Shown here: positions 27,673-36,996 of the stretch, in pieces
How the letters are laid out: each line of letters opens with the position of its first letter
Position numbering within the stretch: position 1 is the stretch's first letter
DNA from: Aureicoccus marinus
Lineage (GTDB): Bacteria > Bacteroidota > Bacteroidia > Flavobacteriales > Flavobacteriaceae
Direction: 5' to 3'
DNA length: 64,000 bases
Assembly (NCBI RefSeq): GCF_002954325.1
Contig: NZ_MQVX01000001.1
Coordinates: forward strand, 2,884,977-2,948,976
Program-made: the position numbers and the translations under genes
Notes under the pieces: model-generated
What the model was told of the DNA's origin: nothing
Databases searched by the model: none
What the model saw: only the letters and a program-made list of their open reading frames with translations

Positions 27673-28683
27673 CTATTTGATCAATACGTTCTTGTAGCGG
27701 GATAAATTCTTTAGGGCAATTCCTGTACCTCGCACAACCGCTCTAAGCGGATCTTCTGCGATATAGACAGGAAGATCGGTTTTTTGTGAAAGACGTCTGT
27801 CAAGACCTCTTAGCATGGATCCTCCTCCGGCCAGGTAGATACCGGTATTGTAAATATCGGCAGCCAGCTCCGGGGGCGTTTGAGAAAGGGTTTCCATGAC
27901 CGCATCCTCGATGCGTACTATACTTTTATCCAGGGCTTTTGCAATCTCGCGGTAGGTAATCATCACCTGCTTCGGTTTACCCGTTAGCAAATCCCGACCC
28001 TGAATGGATTTGTCCTCTGGTGGACTGTGTAAATCGTCAATGGCAGAACCAATTTCGATTTTGATGTTTTCTGCAGTGCTCTCCCCTATGTAGAGGTTGT
28101 GCTGGGTTCGCATGTAGTAAATGATGTCGTTGGTGAAGACATCCCCTGCAATTTTCACCGACTTGTCACAGACAATACCTCCCAGGGCAATGACGGCAAT
28201 CTCAGTAGTACCCCCGCCGATATCGACAATCATATTTCCTTTGGGCTGCATAATGTCTAGGCCGATACCAATCGCAGCCGCCATCGGCTCGTGGATCAGG
28301 TAGACTTCTTTTCCGTTCACACGTTCGGCTGATTCTCGAACAGCACGCATTTCCACTTCGGTAATTCCAGAAGGAATACAGATCACCATGCGCAGAGCAG
28401 GTGGGAACCACATTTTTTTCAGAGCAGGGATTCCCTTGATGAACATATTGATCATCTTCTCTGAAGCGTCGAAGTCAGCGATCACTCCGTCTTTTAGCGG
28501 TCGAATGGTTTTGATGTTTTCGTGGGTTTTCCCCTGCATCATGTTTGCCTCCCGACCGACGGCAATAATTTTTCCTGAGATTCTATCTCGTGCCACAATT
28601 GAGGGGCTGTCAACGACGACCTTATCCGAATGAATTATAAGGGTGTTGGCAGTACCGAGGTCAATGGCGATTTCCTCAGTCAT
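27673..28683 (-). CDS. mreB: Rod shape-determining actin homologue MreB
   Basis: A 336-aa actin-like ATPase that orients cell-wall synthesis. Motifs are IDLGTANTLI (phosphate 1), DFDASEKMINMFIKG, IHEPMAAAIG, VDIGGGTTEIAVIALGG (phosphate 2) and IYLAGGGSMLRGLDR (adenosine). The length is slightly short of E. coli MreB at the N-terminus, which is usual in Bacteroidota. Expression probably comes from the TACTTTTG box 77 bases upstream as well as from purH read-through. Confidence 0.95.
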   Translation of the reverse strand: MTEEIAIDLGTANTLIIHSDKVVVDSPSIVARDRISGKIIAVGREANMMQGKTHENIKTIRPLKDGVIADFDASEKMINMFIKGIPALKKMWFPPALRMVICIPSGITEVEMRAVRESAERVNGKEVYLIHEPMAAAIGIGLDIMQPKGNMIVDIGGGTTEIAVIALGGIVCDKSVKIAGDVFTNDIIYYMRTQHNLYIGESTAENIKIEIGSAIDDLHSPPEDKSIQGRDLLTGKPKQVMITYREIAKALDKSIVRIEDAVMETLSQTPPELAADIYNTGIYLAGGGSMLRGLDRRLSQKTDLPVYIAEDPLRAVVRGTGIALKNLSRYKNVLIK

Positions 28684-28760
28684 AAAATCAAAAAACCCAT
28701 ATGTCTTTTTCGCTAGTGTTCTGTGGTGAAAAGATAGGACAGTTTGTCCGAATATAGGGG

Positions 28761-28768
28761 CAAAAGTA
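28761..28768 (-). promoter_or_regulatory. -7 box upstream of mreB
   Basis: TACTTTTG on the minus strand just after the purH stop and 77 bases before the mreB ATG. It matches TAnnTTTG and suggests a separate promoter for the elongasome operon. Confidence 0.45.
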
Positions 28769-28774
28769 GTAAAA

Positions 28775-30319
28775 TTAATGCTTAAAATGACGTAGTCCTG
28801 TCATTACCATGGCCATACGATTTTCATTACAAAAATCGATACTCAATTGGTCGTTGCGCGAACCTCCTGGTTGAATAACCGACTCAATTCCAGCGTTGTG
28901 TGCGATTTCAACACAGTCCGGGAAGGGGAAAAAGGCATCACTCGCCATGACCGCTCCCTGTAGGTCAAACTTAAAATGACCTGCTTTATGGATAGCTTGT
29001 TGTAGGGCGTCTACCCGTGAAGTTTGTCCTGTTCCGCTGGCCAAAAGTTGCTTGTTTTTAGCCAAAACAATGGTGTTGCTTTTGGTGTGTTTGCAAATCT
29101 TCGAAGCAAACAACAAGTCTTCCATTTCTTCTGCTGTTGCTGCTCTTTCTGTAGCCACTTCCAGATCGCTGGCCATATCGGTACGGTTGTCTCGATCTTG
29201 AACCAGGTAGCCGTTCAAACAGCTGCGAACCTGAGTTGTTGGAAGAGCGGTTGGTTTTTGTTTGAGCAGAATGCGGTTCTTTTTTCCTTTGAGGATCTCG
29301 AGAGCATCGCTGTCAAAATCAGGGGCGATAACCACTTCGCAGAACAGTTGGTGAATTTCTTCGGCTGTTGCGGCATCAATCGTTTTGTTGCTGATCAAAA
29401 TACCTCCGAAGGCAGAAACCGGATCGCCTGCAAGAGCATCCACATAGGCTTGCTTGAGGTTATCTCTGGTCGCCAATCCACAGGCATTGTTGTGCTTTAA
29501 AATGGCAAAGGTGGGTGCATCGTTCTGAAATTCCTGCATCAGACATACGGCCGCGTCCACATCCAAAAGGTTGTTGTACGAAAGGGCCTTTCCGTGCAAT
29601 TGATCAAAAAGGGCTTCAAAGTCTCCCGCAAAGACCCCTTGTTGATGCGGGTTCTCTCCATAGCGAAGCGGCATAACCTGCTCGACGCTGAGCTTGAGGC
29701 TTTCCATACCGGTGCTGCTTTCATCTAATCCCTGGAAGTAAGCGTGGATCGCAGTGTCGTAATGAGAAGATACGGCAAAGGCTTTGCGTGCAAAAGAAGC
29801 GCGCTGTGCTTCAGTAGTCCCGCCTTCTTGTCCCTGAATGAGTTCCAGAAGTTCCGGGTATTCGTTACGGGAAGCAATACAAACCACATCGCGGTAATTT
29901 TTCGCTGCTGCTCGAATCAATGAGATTCCCCCGATATCGATCTTCTCGATAATATCTTGGGCGCTGGCCCCGCTCGCTACAGTTTGCTCAAAAGGGTAGA
30001 GGTCTACCACGACCAAATCGATTTGAGGAATGGCGTACTCTTCCAATTCTGCCACATCGCTTGCTTCGTTCTGTCTGTTCAGAATTCCACCAAAGACCTT
30101 GGGGTGAAGGGTTTTTACCCGCCCCCCCAAAATGGAAGGGTAGCTTGTCAATTCTTCAACGGGCACTACATCTAATTCCAGATCCCGAATAAAACGTTCG
30201 GTTCCCCCTGTGCTGTAAAGGGTTACGCCTTGTGCGGCCAATTCTTTAACTAAGGGATCTAGCCCTTCTTTGTGAAAAACAGAAATGAGAGCCGATTGGA
30301 TCTTCTTGGATGTGCTCAT
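28775..30319 (-). CDS. purH: Bifunctional AICAR formyltransferase / IMP cyclohydrolase
   Basis: A 514-aa enzyme for the last two steps of IMP synthesis. The N-terminal MGS-like cyclohydrolase domain has LYSTGGTERFIRD, RVKTLHPKVFGGIL and IDIGGISLIRAAAKN. The transformylase domain has RYGENPHQQGVF, ILKHNNACG, SAFGGIL and the C-terminal DAFFPFPDCVE, SVIQPGGSRND segments. Length is normal. It lies directly upstream of mreB on the same strand, a neighbourhood common in Flavobacteriia. Confidence 0.96.
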   Translation of the reverse strand: MSTSKKIQSALISVFHKEGLDPLVKELAAQGVTLYSTGGTERFIRDLELDVVPVEELTSYPSILGGRVKTLHPKVFGGILNRQNEASDVAELEEYAIPQIDLVVVDLYPFEQTVASGASAQDIIEKIDIGGISLIRAAAKNYRDVVCIASRNEYPELLELIQGQEGGTTEAQRASFARKAFAVSSHYDTAIHAYFQGLDESSTGMESLKLSVEQVMPLRYGENPHQQGVFAGDFEALFDQLHGKALSYNNLLDVDAAVCLMQEFQNDAPTFAILKHNNACGLATRDNLKQAYVDALAGDPVSAFGGILISNKTIDAATAEEIHQLFCEVVIAPDFDSDALEILKGKKNRILLKQKPTALPTTQVRSCLNGYLVQDRDNRTDMASDLEVATERAATAEEMEDLLFASKICKHTKSNTIVLAKNKQLLASGTGQTSRVDALQQAIHKAGHFKFDLQGAVMASDAFFPFPDCVEIAHNAGIESVIQPGGSRNDQLSIDFCNENRMAMVMTGLRHFKH

Positions 30320-30348
30320 GTCAGAAAAACGTATGATTGGTAAAAATG

Positions 30349-30356
30349 CAAAAGTA
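30349..30356 (-). promoter_or_regulatory. -7 box upstream of purH
   Basis: TACTTTTG on the minus strand, 29 bases before the purH ATG; matches TAnnTTTG. No PurR-type operator or riboswitch is apparent in the short leader. Confidence 0.45.
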
Positions 30357-30425
30357 GGGCATTTGCCCTCTGAGCCCCAGTTAGTTTATCAACAATAGGG
30401 GCTGAGTTGTTAAGGTGTTTTGTGT

Positions 30426-30902
30426 TTAAAACAAGCGGGCCAATTCGCTATTGATGAATTCCAAAAAGTCTTCGTCTTCCGGACTAAATGGATCGAGTAC
30501 ATGGGAATCGATATCGATTTGACCGATGTTCTCTCCTTCGACAAAAAGAGGAACCACTATCTCTGATTTGACGTCAATGCTGCAGGCGATGTAGTTGTCT
30601 TGGCCTTGTACATCGGGTACCACAAAATTTTCGTTGCTTTCGGCTACCTGTCCGCAAATTCCTTTCCCGAATGGGATCAAGGTGTGTTCAGTGGGCTCGC
30701 CAGCGAATACGCGTAATTTGAGTTCTGGCTTGTCGCCATTTTTAAAGTAAAAGCCCACCCAGCTGTAGTAGGAAATACGGCTTTGTAACAGGTCACAAAT
30801 GCCTTGCATAGCGGCATCCGGGTTGGAGGTGTTGCTCTCGAGAAGTTGGAGGACTTCTTTTTTGAGTTCGGTAAAAACGGGGGATTTTTCAGTCGATGTC
30901 AT
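30426..30902 (-). CDS. GAF-domain protein, free methionine-R-sulfoxide reductase-like
   Basis: A 158-aa single GAF domain closely resembling fRMsr (E. coli YebR/MsrC): SYYSWVGFYF, PFGKGICGQVAES, PDVQGQDNYIACS, SEIVVPLF and IGQIDIDS are all family segments. fRMsr reduces free methionine-R-sulfoxide using cysteines equivalent to E. coli C84, C94 and C118. Here C83 (GKGICG) and C107 (YIACS) match C94 and C118, but the C84 position (about ten residues before GICG) is not a cysteine. Activity is therefore plausible but uncertain; it may use another reductant or only bind ligand. Monocistronic, with a TAACTTTG box 19 bases upstream. Confidence 0.8.
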   Translation of the reverse strand: MTSTEKSPVFTELKKEVLQLLESNTSNPDAAMQGICDLLQSRISYYSWVGFYFKNGDKPELKLRVFAGEPTEHTLIPFGKGICGQVAESNENFVVPDVQGQDNYIACSIDVKSEIVVPLFVEGENIGQIDIDSHVLDPFSPEDEDFLEFINSELARLF

Positions 30903-30921
30903 GGATCAAAAAATGAGGAGG

Positions 30922-30929
30922 CAAAGTTA
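30922..30929 (-). promoter_or_regulatory. -7 box of the GAF/fRMsr-like gene
   Basis: TAACTTTG on the minus strand, 19 bases before the ATG at 30902; matches TAnnTTTG. Confidence 0.45.
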
Positions 30930-30978
30930 AGAAATCCCACTCTTTTGTTAAGGTTCTAGGTCCAAAACACAAATGAAT

Positions 30979-30986
30979 TATCTTTG
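30979..30986 (+). promoter_or_regulatory. -7 box of the metal-handling operon, directly before the start codon
   Basis: TATCTTTG followed by four bases (TAGT) and the ATG at 30991. With usual -7 geometry the transcript would begin at or next to the ATG, implying a leaderless message and supporting 30991 rather than the in-frame ATG at 30973 as the start. Confidence 0.5.
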
Positions 30987-30990
30987 TAGT

Positions 30991-31416
30991 ATGGCAATTG
31001 GCAAATCCATGCTGGCAGTTTGTTATTCCCTGCTGGTGCTTCTCTCGGGTATTTCCTGGCATGTGGAAGAGCACCACTGTATGGGTCGTGTGATGGATCG
31101 CGCTATTTTGGGTGATGCGGAATCCTGCGGAATGGAGGAGGCCAAAGCCCTTTGGGACCAAACACTCCCAGAAGGTTGTGATAAGCTGAGCAGCGATTTT
31201 CACTGTTGCGATGACATTGCCTACGGAGTGGAAAAGCAAGATGAAATCCACGACCAGGCAGTTTCCTTTGTCGCTATGCTATCCACAAGCGGCTATGCAT
31301 TGCCGAGCTCGCCACTTGTTTATTCACCCCTTTCGGATTATCCGAATTCTTACCGACCACCACCACTCCTGGCTGGTCGAGATCGACTGACCTGGATTCA
31401 GGTGTACTTGATTTGA
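30991..31416 (+). CDS. HYC_CC_PP-family small secreted protein
   Basis: A 141-aa protein with an N-terminal hydrophobic signal (SMLAVCYSLLVLLSGISWHV) and the spaced motifs HHC (residues about 28-30), HCC (about 71-73) and PPP (about 122-124), plus further cysteines (SCGME, GCDK). This pattern is the Bacteroidota HYC_CC_PP family; function not established, though it is repeatedly found with heavy-metal genes. Here it opens a + strand run with an outer-membrane protein, two HMA-domain proteins and an NHL-repeat lipoprotein. Histidine and cysteine pairs suggest metal binding (inference). Confidence 0.75.
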   Translation: MAIGKSMLAVCYSLLVLLSGISWHVEEHHCMGRVMDRAILGDAESCGMEEAKALWDQTLPEGCDKLSSDFHCCDDIAYGVEKQDEIHDQAVSFVAMLSTSGYALPSSPLVYSPLSDYPNSYRPPPLLAGRDRLTWIQVYLI

Positions 31417-31493
31417 TGTAGAGGTGTTTTCCGGTTTTCCGGACCGCAACCTTATGGCCCTCTCCGGGCTAAATTCAAATCAATTTTTAGCAA

Positions 31494-32264
31494 ATGAAAA
31501 AACATGTTTTAGCAGCCCTTTTTCTCTTGGTAGGATGGAGTTGTTTACAGGCGCAAGGCCCGCCCATAACGGCCGACAAACCCATCATGCTTGGAGGTAA
31601 TAGTTTTACGACCAAGACCTTGATGGAATTCCGAAATACTCAGCGTGGGGATTTCGCCTACATCCCTTTGATGTTGCATTACTTACCGAGTTCCAACAGC
31701 CTGTTAGCCGTGCACATTCCTCTTATTGATTACCGTATCGATGGGGGGACTTCCGGTACAGAGCTATCCGACATCAAAATCCTGGGAAAGTATCAGTTTT
31801 ACCGCAAGGACGCTACTGGGAAGACTTTTCGAATGGTCCTCAAGACGATTCAGCAGTTGCCCACGGGACCTTCCTTGGATATGATGGATATTGCCACGGG
31901 CGAATACCAGAGTTATTTTGGTTGGATTGCGGGGTACGAGACCTTGCAATACGGTATCTCCAGTGAGATTGGCTACAACTGGATGCCCAATGGCAACCTG
32001 AGTGCCTTTCAACAGAAATTGGGATTTGGTTTACCGCTCTTGAAACCCCAATACCCCAACAAACAGCTGAACCTCTATTTTGAGTATGCCAATGTATGGG
32101 TGTTTGAACGCAGCTGGTACCAGCTGCTCTATGCGCAGGGCATACAGTACGCGCGGAAGAACATCACTTTTGACCTGGCCGTACAGGTTCCCTTAGTGAA
32201 TGATGTGGCCGAAGGCCGAAAACTTAATCAGAGCGTCTTTTTAGGGGCTCGCTACACTTTTTAA
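31494..32264 (+). CDS. Outer-membrane beta-barrel protein of the metal cluster
   Basis: A 256-aa protein with signal peptide MKKHVLAALFLLVGWSCLQA and amphipathic strands (FRMVLKTIQQLPTGP, YQSYFGWIAGYETLQYGI, LNLYFEYANVWVF) ending in a terminal aromatic residue (LGARYTF), as expected for barrel insertion by BamA. I do not recognise a specific transporter family. Its place between the HYC_CC_PP gene (77 bases upstream) and the HMA protein (10 bases downstream) suggests passage or sensing of a metal or its ligand across the outer membrane. Confidence 0.7.
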   Translation: MKKHVLAALFLLVGWSCLQAQGPPITADKPIMLGGNSFTTKTLMEFRNTQRGDFAYIPLMLHYLPSSNSLLAVHIPLIDYRIDGGTSGTELSDIKILGKYQFYRKDATGKTFRMVLKTIQQLPTGPSLDMMDIATGEYQSYFGWIAGYETLQYGISSEIGYNWMPNGNLSAFQQKLGFGLPLLKPQYPNKQLNLYFEYANVWVFERSWYQLLYAQGIQYARKNITFDLAVQVPLVNDVAEGRKLNQSVFLGARYTF

Positions 32265-32274
32265 TACGATTACT

Positions 32275-32897
32275 ATGAAACGTTTTATACAAACCAGTTT
32301 ACTATTGTTGTTCTGTACCACCTTGTGGCCCAGAGCAGCCGAGATGTTTTTGAAGTTCAGGTCGACGGATTGGGTTGCCCCTTCTGTGCCTATGGCCTGG
32401 AGAAGAAGTTTAAGGAGTTTAAAGGAATCAAGAAAATCACCATTGATATTGAGACCGGAGATTTTCGTTTTGAGTATCCTGCAGACCAGGCGTTGACAGC
32501 GGAGCAAGTTGTTAAGCAAGTGGAGAAGGCCGGTTATACCCCGAAAACCTGGACGATCACCCGTGCCGATGGGCAAGTAGAAACTTCCGAGGCAATGCTT
32601 GCAAGTGCTTCTTCCAAAGGCTCTGAAAAAGGAGAACTCACTGTACGAGGAGTTTGTGGTATGTGCAAGGCCCGTATCGAGAAGGCCACCTTATCGATTA
32701 CAGGAGTGAGTGAGGCCAATTGGGATGTCGAAAGCAACCAATTGACTTTTGGCTATGACCCTTCCAAGGCTTCTTCCGATGCCGTCCGTGATGCTATTTT
32801 GGCTGCTGGACATGATGTAGAAAACAAAAAAGCAACGGATGAAGCCTATGACGCTTTGCCTCCTTGTTGCTTGTACAGAACCAAAAGCAAGCACTAA
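32275..32897 (+). CDS. Secreted double heavy-metal-associated (HMA) domain protein (frameshifted)
   Basis: A 207-aa protein after one base is restored. The first frame gives the signal peptide MKRFIQTSLLLLFCTT; the second, entered by adding one T to the TT at 32323-32324, continues FVAQSSRDVFEVQVDGLGCPFC. HMA domain 1 has CPFC (C35, C38). HMA domain 2 has CGMC (C128, C131) in GVCGMCKARIEK. A C-terminal YDALPPCCLYR tail adds two more cysteines. HMA domains bind Cu+, Hg2+ or similar soft metals through CxxC. The stop overlaps the next ATG by one base (TAATG), so the two are co-translated. Confidence 0.82.
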
Positions 32898-33727
32898 TGA
32901 AGAAGTTCAGCAGTATACTCCTACTCGGTTTGGTCGCTTTGATTTCTTCTTGTGGAACAGAAGAAAAGGAGTGGTCCTATCAGGAAACAGTTCATCTCGG
33001 AGAGGTCAGGCCTATCGGTCTGGCCTTGACCGATGAGGGCTTTTGGATTTCGGACGGCGATAACAACCGATTGGTTCAAACCGACCGAAACGGAAAGGTG
33101 GCTCGGTATATCGACTCTTTAGAGCGCCCTATGCACTTGGATGTTGCGGAGGGTGTTGTGTATGTTCCGCAGTACGGCAATGACCGTATTGGTGTTTTTG
33201 CTGCCGATATTCTCCAGCAAACCCAGGGGCCCGGTAATTTGGATGCACCGGCAGGTGTTTCCGTTGCAGGAAATACTATGGCCGTTGCGGATTTTTACAA
33301 CAATCAGGTGCATTATAAGAACGAGCAAGGCCAGTGGAGTACTTTCGGAAAGAAAGGCAGCGAGCCCGGGGAGTTCTTGTACCCAACAGATGTACAGATT
33401 ACCGAAGAGGGTATCTGGGTTGCCGATGCCTACAACCACCGCGCCCAGTTGATCGATTTTGAGGGCCAATCGTTGGCCGTTATCGGAGAAGAACAAGACC
33501 TCAATGCAGCGACGGGCATCTGGGTGACCGAGACCGAAGTCTTCCTGACCGATTTTGAGAATGATCGTGTTTGGATATTTAACAAGCAGGGAGAAGTGCT
33601 TCAGCTGCTCGATGACGAGGTCGAAAAACCAACCGATATGATCAGTGAAGGGGAGTCTCTTTGGGTAGCGAACTTTAGAAAAGGAGAGCTCCTCAAATAC
33701 GCCTTGACACCGGTTCAAAAAAAGTAG
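32897..33727 (+). CDS. NHL-repeat beta-propeller lipoprotein
   Basis: A 276-aa lipoprotein (MKKFSSILLLGLVALISSC; lipobox ISSC) starting at ATG 32897, which overlaps the upstream stop. About six NHL blades follow, each with the pattern P-x-hydrophobic / WVAD-x-x-N-x-R (for example GFWISDGDNNRLVQ, NTMAVADFYNNQVH, GIWVADAYNHRAQ, TEVFLTDFENDRVW, SLWVANFRKGELL). NHL propellers act as binding scaffolds. The neighbouring genes suggest it displays or senses a metal-related partner, but this is inference. Confidence 0.82.
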   Translation: MKKFSSILLLGLVALISSCGTEEKEWSYQETVHLGEVRPIGLALTDEGFWISDGDNNRLVQTDRNGKVARYIDSLERPMHLDVAEGVVYVPQYGNDRIGVFAADILQQTQGPGNLDAPAGVSVAGNTMAVADFYNNQVHYKNEQGQWSTFGKKGSEPGEFLYPTDVQITEEGIWVADAYNHRAQLIDFEGQSLAVIGEEQDLNAATGIWVTETEVFLTDFENDRVWIFNKQGEVLQLLDDEVEKPTDMISEGESLWVANFRKGELLKYALTPVQKK

Positions 33728-34456
33728 ATGATGAAACAGGAGGCACGAATTCAAGGAATGACCTGTTCGGGCTGCGTCGCTTCGGTAAAGCAGACCTTGG
33801 AAGCTCATCCGTCGATTCGCCAGGCCGAAATTGAACTGACATCCGGCAAGGTAAGCCTCGAGGTCGAAGAAACCGTTTCGTCAGACAGCTTACAAGCACT
33901 GTTTCCGGAAAAGTACACTGTAGTTGACCTGGATCGAGCAGTTTCGGAAGTAAAGGAAAAACCGGTCCAAAGCAAATGGAGGCAATTGCGCCCGCTTTGG
34001 TTGGTGTTCTCCGGAATCCTGATCACGAGTTTGCTCCTGAATTCCGGAAGCTGGCAAAGAGGATCCATCATGTTGGATTCCATGGGCCTCTTTTACCTCG
34101 TATTTGGCTTCTTCAAACTCTTGGACTACAAGAACTTTCCCGCGAGTTTTCGGATGTACGATCCTTTGGCCAAAGCGGTTCCCGCTTATGCTTGGGCGTA
34201 CCCCTTTATTGAGCTCGTTCTGGCGGCGCTCTTTTTGAGTCGTTTTGCCGTGCCACTGGCGCTGGGGTTGACCTTGGTTATTCTTGGAATCACCACCTAT
34301 GGGGTGCTGAAGGTATTGCGAAGTAACACCACCATCCAATGTGCCTGTCTGGGAACGGCGCTCAAGCTGCCGATGACCGAAGCGACCCTCATTGAAAATC
34401 TTCTGATGATCGCCATGGCCCTTTGGATGCTCCCGGCCTATGGGTATTTGCTGTAA
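33728..34456 (+). CDS. HMA domain fused to a MauE/DoxX-like membrane domain
   Basis: A 242-aa protein. An N-terminal cytoplasmic-type HMA domain (MTCSGCVASVKQ; C13 and C16; about 1-70) is joined by a basic linker to four transmembrane helices of the MauE/DoxX type (about 88-242; FFKLLDYKNFPASFRMYDPL, AYPFIELVLAALFL, VIQCACLG-like segment TIQCACLGTALKLP). MauE proteins work in disulfide or redox maturation. The fusion suggests transfer or reduction of a soft metal at the membrane. It starts directly after the NHL gene stop (33727) and ends the operon at a strong terminator. The start may be either of the adjacent ATG codons at 33728 and 33731. Confidence 0.82.
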   Translation: MMKQEARIQGMTCSGCVASVKQTLEAHPSIRQAEIELTSGKVSLEVEETVSSDSLQALFPEKYTVVDLDRAVSEVKEKPVQSKWRQLRPLWLVFSGILITSLLLNSGSWQRGSIMLDSMGLFYLVFGFFKLLDYKNFPASFRMYDPLAKAVPAYAWAYPFIELVLAALFLSRFAVPLALGLTLVILGITTYGVLKVLRSNTTIQCACLGTALKLPMTEATLIENLLMIAMALWMLPAYGYLL

Positions 34457-34464
34457 GCAGAAAT

Positions 34465-34496
34465 AAAAAAACCGGCCCTTTTGAGGCCGGTTTTTT
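34465..34496. terminator. Bidirectional terminator between the metal operon and groEL
   Basis: AAAAAACCGGCC (34465-34476) pairs perfectly with GGCCGGTTTTTT (34485-34496), loop of eight bases. It has a T-run on each strand and sits between convergent genes. Confidence 0.92.
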
Positions 34497-34513
34497 ATTG
34501 TATCGAGGACAGA

Positions 34514-36181
<1,668 letters not shown>

Positions 36182-36205
36182 TTAATTCAGGGTGTCTGCA
36201 GTGAC

Positions 36206-36484
36206 TTAGACGATGGCCAAGATGTCGCTTTCGCGCATCATCAGGTAATCGTTCCCTTCCAATTTCAATTCTGTACCAGAGTACTTTCCGTAGAGTACCG
36301 TATCACCGACGGAAACTGTCATGCTTTCGTCTTTGGTTCCGGGTCCTACAGCAACCACTTTCCCTTTTTGGGGTTTTTCTTTTGCCGTGTCAGGAATGAT
36401 AATCCCAGAAGCCGTTTTTGTTTCAGCGGCCATGGGTTCAACCAGGACGCGGTCTGCAAGAGGTTTGATTTTCAGTTTAGCCAT
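36206..36484 (-). CDS. groES: Co-chaperonin GroES (10 kDa)
   Basis: A 92-aa co-chaperonin; [11 protein letters not shown] at the N-terminus, the mobile loop [22 protein letters not shown] and the [14 protein letters not shown] segment match the family. First gene of the groESL operon, preceded by a -24/-12 sigma-54-type promoter. Confidence 0.97.
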   Translation of the reverse strand: MAKLKIKPLADRVLVEPMAAETKTASGIIIPDTAKEKPQKGKVVAVGPGTKDESMTVSVGDTVLYGKYSGTELKLEGNDYLMMRESDILAIV

Positions 36485-36531
36485 GCTAACTAGTATTTAG
36501 AATGAATTGTATGATATGTTGCCTTTGCAAG

Positions 36532-36546
36532 GCATAAAGTGTGCCA
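36532..36546 (-). promoter_or_regulatory. Sigma-54 (-24/-12) promoter of groESL
   Basis: On the minus strand TGGCACACTTTATGC has the invariant GG and GC dinucleotides 12 bases apart, as in the RpoN consensus TGGCACG-N4-TTGC. It lies about 48 bases before the groES ATG. No CIRCE element (TTAGCACTC inverted repeat) is present here. A sigma-54 activator is encoded in the adjacent operon. Confidence 0.6.
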
Positions 36547-36551
36547 TCGCC

Positions 36552-36568
36552 CCAAACTGACAGTTTGG
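36552..36568 (-). promoter_or_regulatory. 17-bp palindromic operator candidate upstream of groESL
   Basis: CCAAACTG-N-CAGTTTGG is a perfect 8-bp inverted repeat five bases upstream of the -24 element. Its dyad symmetry and position suggest a regulator binding site. Confidence 0.5.
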
Positions 36569-36575
36569 AATAAAA

Positions 36576-36600
36576 ATGCCAGCTTGTCACAAGCTGGCAT
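36576..36600 (-). terminator. Terminator downstream of secG
   Basis: ATGCCAGCTTG and CAAGCTGGCAT form an 11-bp perfect stem with a 3-base loop, followed on the minus strand by TTTTTA. It ends the miaB-to-secG transcript and insulates groESL. Confidence 0.88.
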
Positions 36601-36621
36601 ATCTTTTCTGTTCGTTCAGAC

Positions 36622-36996
36622 CTAGTTTTCTGGTTCTTCTTCAGTCGGGTCACCAGGTAGGGGAGGCAATTCATCCGTTGCTTCTCCAGGTCCTACTTCC
36701 TGAACTCCTCCTTCAGATTGCTCTGAGTTTGGAAGCACCTTGGAACTCACGTTGCCAAACTGCGTTTTCAGTGTGATATTTGATAACAAAATGAGCGTGA
36801 TCAAAAAGGCAGCCAAAATCCAAGTACTGCGGTCCAGAAAATCTCCTGTCTTCTTGACACCACCAACGACTTGGTTGCCTCCTCCACCGAATGAAGAGGA
36901 AAGTCCTCCACCTTTTGGATTTTGTACCATGATCACCAACATCAACAACAGGCAGATGACGATGATTAAGAGGATAAATATTTGAAACGTGCTCAT
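36622..36996 (-). CDS. secG: Preprotein translocase subunit SecG
   Basis: A 124-aa SecG with two transmembrane helices (about 5-22 and 54-74). The conserved loop between them reads VMVQNPKGGGLSSSFGGG, and a KTGDFLDRSTW segment precedes helix 2. A Pro/Glu-rich C-terminal extension (PLPGDPTEEEPEN) is typical of Bacteroidota SecG. It supports SecYE translocation. The ATG overlaps the stop of the upstream acidic protein by four bases. Confidence 0.93.
   Translation of the reverse strand: MSTFQIFILLIIVICLLLMLVIMVQNPKGGGLSSSFGGGGNQVVGGVKKTGDFLDRSTWILAAFLITLILLSNITLKTQFGNVSSKVLPNSEQSEGGVQEVGPGEATDELPPLPGDPTEEEPEN

Noticed and set aside
36485-36575. CIRCE/HrcA operator before groES
   Set aside because: The nine-base TTAGCACTC/GAGTGCTAA repeat is absent; the palindrome present is a different sequence.
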